Shown in pieces: positions 60,297 through 64,000 of a stretch of DNA of 64,000 nt. The stretch is from the NCBI RefSeq assembly GCF_000264905.1, contig NW_006763133.1, positions 1,267,082-1,331,081 on the forward strand, in the 5' to 3' direction. Origin of the DNA: Stereum hirsutum FP-91666 SS1 (taxonomy: Eukaryota > Basidiomycota > Agaricomycetes > Russulales > Stereaceae). Positions within the stretch are counted from its first letter, which is position 1; every line of letters begins with the position of its first letter. The translations under genes and the position numbers were made by a program. Under the pieces are notes generated by a model. It was not told the origin of the DNA. It made no database searches and saw only the letters and a list, made by a program, of their open reading frames with translations.

Positions 60297-61745
60297 TCAG
60301 GAGATCGAATCGCTCTGCAGCTCCTCGAACTTCTGCCTCGCTAATCGGATATTAATCTTCAACGCCGCTCTCTCTAAATCCACCACGTCAGCTCAACGAT
60401 CCAAACATCGAAAAGAACGACCCAAAAACAAAACAAAAAACTCACCTATCCTAGTATCATGCACAATAACCAACACATACGTATTCTTCGTCATCTCATC
60501 GAGTACCGCCGTGAACTCAGGCAACTCCATCTCGAGCGAATGGAACGGATCGCCGCGCACGCGCGAGCAGGAGTGTTTGAGCGCTTTGATGAGTTCTGAG
60601 GTGCGCTCGTAGCGCGTCGCGAGGAGCTTGTGTTTGTCCCTGTCCCTATCTGTGTCTGTGTCCGTGTCCAAGTCGGGGGAGAGGGAGTGGGAGAGGGAGG
60701 GAGAGGAGTCGTGGTCGATGTCAGTGCGATTTGGGTCGTGGTTGTGTGCGGAGGAAGAGAGTGAGGTGGACGGTGGGGATGAGAGGCTTGGTGTCCCGTT
60801 GCCATTGCCATTGCCATTGCTATTGCCGTTAAGCGTTCGTGAGCCGGAGACGGAGGAGGGGTGTGATGAAGCGAGGAGAGAAGAGGGAGTCGAGGAAGGG
60901 GAGAGTGCGGAGGTGGCGATGACGAGGAAGGTGGTGCGTTCGAAGAGGATGACTTCCGTGGCGCTGCAGTTGCGGGCGAAAGTGGTCAGGTGCCGGGTGA
61001 GGATTTCGGCGTTGGGGATGATGGTGTGGACTATCCTCGACCATGCCTAGCAACACGATGAGCCGACGATAGAAAGAGAGAAAGGGGGAGAGACAGACCT
61101 TGTACAAACTCTCATCATAAATGCTCGTCCCAAACACCGTGACCTCCATCCCACCACTCTCCCCCCTCAACTCCCTCCCCTTCTTCTCCAGCATCGCCCT
61201 CCTCCCCTTCTCATCCCCACCCACCAGATCCATCTTATGCACCAACAAAAACACGTTCGCCTGCGGGCTATACTTCCTCAGCGCCTCGAGACAGTCCCTG
61301 TAGTACACCAAATCCTTCGGCATATCGCGCGACTCGACCTCAAACACATAAATGAGGACGCCGACGTGCTGGAAGATGGTGGAGCGCTGGGTGGAGAGGT
61401 AGGAGTCCATGAAGGAGTCTTGGCCGCCGCAGTCCCAGAGGTTGAGGATGAGGTCGCCGAGGAAGCGGACGTGGTTTTGTTCGACGTCGATTGTGGCGCC
61501 GAGGCGGGAGGTCAGGGACGCGGGGTTATTGGAGCTGCATGCATCGAGGTGGGAGGTGTGTGAGGAGGGGAGTGGGGAAGAGAGGGAGAGGGAGATGAGG
61601 GAGCGGGGACGAACAAGATGAGAGAGCGCATGGAGGTCTTGCCGCTACCGGACGCCCCCATGAGGAGAACCTTTCGAGTCAATCAGCATTGCTGGGGAAG
61701 GGTCCACGGTTTTTCTGCAGTATATCTCCTTACCTTCTTCTTCAT
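60297..61745 (-). CDS. GTR1: Rag-family GTPase Gtr1/RagA
   Basis: Small GTPase that, as a heterodimer with Gtr2/RagC on the vacuole, signals amino-acid sufficiency to TORC1. A four-codon first exon MKKK joins to VLLMGASGSGKTSMRSLIF (P-loop). Switch and G-motifs follow: LGATIDVEQNHVRFLGDL, NLWDCGGQDSFMDSY, FQHVGVLIYVFEVESRD, VHKMDLV and GTSIYDESLYKAWS. The roadblock-type C-terminal domain resumes at SATEVILFERTTFLVIATS and runs to LARQKFEELQSDSIS. Within this domain is a low-complexity insertion of about 80 residues (NGNSNGNGNGNG, DLDTDTDTDRDRDKH). The gene ends at 60297. Confidence 0.9.
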
Positions 61746-62129
61746 ATTGGCAGACGGTGGCAAGCTACCTGTTGTATAGCGCGAGACTCAGATGAAAGGG
61801 GTCTATCAGAGGTTACAGGTTGAGTTCTAGTACATGTTGTGGATGAAATCATGTTTAGCATGCACATACATATCAGCGAGGCGGCGTATTGAGTGTGGTG
61901 TGGGTGTCCGTGGATACCAAGGTGGACGTCGTGATTCTGGTTGGTGGACGGTTGTCCAAGATGACTTCATTTGGCCATTGTGGCGGTGGCGCGAGTTCAA
62001 TGATAAAGTCATAGAGACCGCCATGCAGCAACGAAGTACAGCTGGATTACAACACATCGAATAATCTCGACAGACTCATTCGTACATCTGCGTCCATATT
62101 TAAGCTTCTTATCCAAGTCCTAATCCCAC
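61746..62129. other. intergenic, GTR1 promoter and RIB4 3' flank
   Basis: About 385 bases between two minus-strand genes. Short frames on both strands without recognisable features. Confidence 0.4.
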
Positions 62130-62826
<697 letters not shown>

Positions 62827-63035
62827 CTTGTTGTAGTTGTAGTTGTGGTTGTGCGTGAAGTTGAAAGTTGATACAAGTCGCAAAGCGCTGACTTCGCCAC
62901 AGGAACGGGTGCTGTGGCGTACGTAAACCCGATTTGTCTCGATTTTGACCCCGAACGCGACTTCAATTTTTGTTCACCGCGTTCCTCTCCTCAGCGCTCA
63001 GCCTCGCCACCCTCTCATCCTCCCCTTTGCGAATC
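62827..63035. promoter_or_regulatory. shared divergent promoter, RIB4 / Srp40-like
   Basis: About 209 bases separate the two start codons, so one short region must drive both genes. A pyrimidine-rich tract precedes the plus-strand start. No clear TATA box. Confidence 0.5.
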
Positions 63036-64000
63036 ATGGCCAAGATAATCGAGCCACAAAACGAGGCGCAAGACGGCAACCTCGCCAGTACGTCCCCGTT
63101 TTCAAAACCAATTTTGATTTTGTTCTGACTGAATCCCATTGCTCTTCGTTCGTTATAGCCACCTACTCCCTCATATATACATTCCTCACCTCCAAATCAC
63201 ACCAAAAGGCGGCTGAAGCCCTCAAGAAAGCCGCCAAAGATACTGTCGTGCTCAAGGACGACGTTACGACCGCGGACCATCCATCCCTTGAGGTTATCGT
63301 GAAGGAATGGAAGGAACTCAAGGCGAAGACGTACGTACAGTCCAAAATCCAAAATATTTTACCTCCCTCTTTCGTATTCTGTCTTCGTACACCTCGAAGA
63401 TAACGTCAAATTCTGATATGTTTGTACGCATTTCTTTTTATGACAGTTCCACCAAGTCTGCGCCAACAAAAGTAGCAGTAGCAGTCACCGCTGCGTCGAG
63501 CTCGAGCTCAGACTCCAGCGACTCTTCGGACGAAGATTCGGATTCCGATGATTCCTGTACGTCCTTCGTCACTCATCATATAACCAACAACACTTTTGTA
63601 AACAACCTTCTTCCACTCGCAGCGTCCTCGTCCTCCGATTCCGACTCTGGTGCGTACGCCACATCTACTCTAACATCATCCTCCACCGCACCACATTCCC
63701 CTGCCTCTCAATCATAATCTTGTAATGCCTTTCGAGAACCCAATTCTGACCTACGCCCCCACCCCCTCTCCATCATCATCGAACAGACTCCCCCTCCCCC
63801 TCCGCCAAAAAACAACCTATCCCTCCTAAAACGCAAACACTCAAAGAGCCCGCAAAGCCCGCTACCACCCCGAAGCCCACGCCAAAGCCCACGCCAAAGG
63901 CTAAAACACCGGCGAGAGATTCGAGCCACACGCTTTCTTCTGGATCTGCCGCTGAGAAACCGGATTCTAGTGAGGAGTCGAGTTCGGGTTCTAGTTCGGA
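63036..64000 (+). CDS. Srp40/Nopp140-like nucleolar protein, 3' end beyond window
   Basis: Partial gene; continues past the right edge. It begins MAKIIEPQNEAQDGNLATTY with a LisH-like N-terminal helix (LIYTFLTSKSHQKAAEALKK), followed by an acidic Ser-rich segment (SSSSDSSDSSDEDSDSDD) and a basic Pro/Lys/Thr segment (KPTPKPTPKAKTPA), then a second Ser/Glu stretch. Alternating acidic-serine and basic blocks after a LisH motif are typical of Srp40/Nopp140, a chaperone of box C/D and H/ACA snoRNPs. Introns at 63557-63622 and 63650-63786 interrupt the serine runs. The defining C-terminal SRP40 domain would lie outside the window, so the call is provisional. Confidence 0.75.

Overview
This is a nuclear window from a filamentous basidiomycete, most likely an agaricomycete. 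Genes are compact and intron-dense, with introns of about 50-90 nt, GTRNGY-type donors and short intergenic spaces. Several genes point to Dikarya and mushroom-forming fungi: a White Collar-2-like GATA photoreceptor partner, a DASH subunit (Dad3), a family of leucine-rich F-box proteins, a Clp1/clampless-like protein and a multi-spanning membrane protein of a type familiar from Agaricomycetes. No rRNA, tRNA, CRISPR or prokaryotic features were seen. Every coding model below was assembled by eye from splice sites and reading frame.

Layout. 0.7-2.4 kb: two tandem copies of a small unrecognised gene. 2.6-4.5 kb: inositol-pentakisphosphate 2-kinase. 5.8-12.3 kb: a long kinesin-4 type motor. 13.2-15.0 kb: a mitochondrially targeted short-chain dehydrogenase with a GC-AG intron. 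15.5-17.1 kb: WC-2. 17.6-25.2 kb: a tandem pair of M28 (glutamate carboxypeptidase II-like) membrane peptidases; the first copy is split by a 372-bp TA-flanked inverted-repeat element. 25.5-28.3 kb: DNA polymerase eta. 29.4-32.4 kb: a YTH-domain m6A reader. 33.8-38.1 kb: two F-box paralogues, the second with an in-frame stop. 38.5-39.0 kb: Dad3. 41.1-42.2 kb: Clp1-like protein.

44.2-47.0 kb: an AGC-type protein kinase with a long disordered N-terminal region, and an intron that appears to have arisen by tandem duplication of an intron plus exon. 47.4-48.9 kb: ARPC1 of the Arp2/3 complex, divergent from arginase at 49.2-50.6 kb, which contains a 10-nt microexon. 51.3-54.9 kb: Doa1/Ufd3 (PLAA). 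56.8-58.5 kb: a seven-segment membrane protein. 60.3-61.7 kb: Gtr1/RagA GTPase. 62.1-62.8 kb: lumazine synthase (riboflavin pathway), divergent from an Srp40/Nopp140-like nucleolar protein that runs off the right edge.

These genes do not form one pathway; this is ordinary housekeeping chromosome (TORC1 signalling, kinetochore, actin nucleation, translesion repair, ubiquitin, arginine and riboflavin metabolism) broken by short gene-duplication islands. The most interesting material is structural: the intron-creating tandem duplication in the kinase, the inverted-repeat insertion in one of two M28 paralogues, two non-canonical GC donors, the F-box nonsense copy, and a large insertion inside the kinesin motor core. 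I saw no new multi-gene system such as a defence or biosynthetic cluster.
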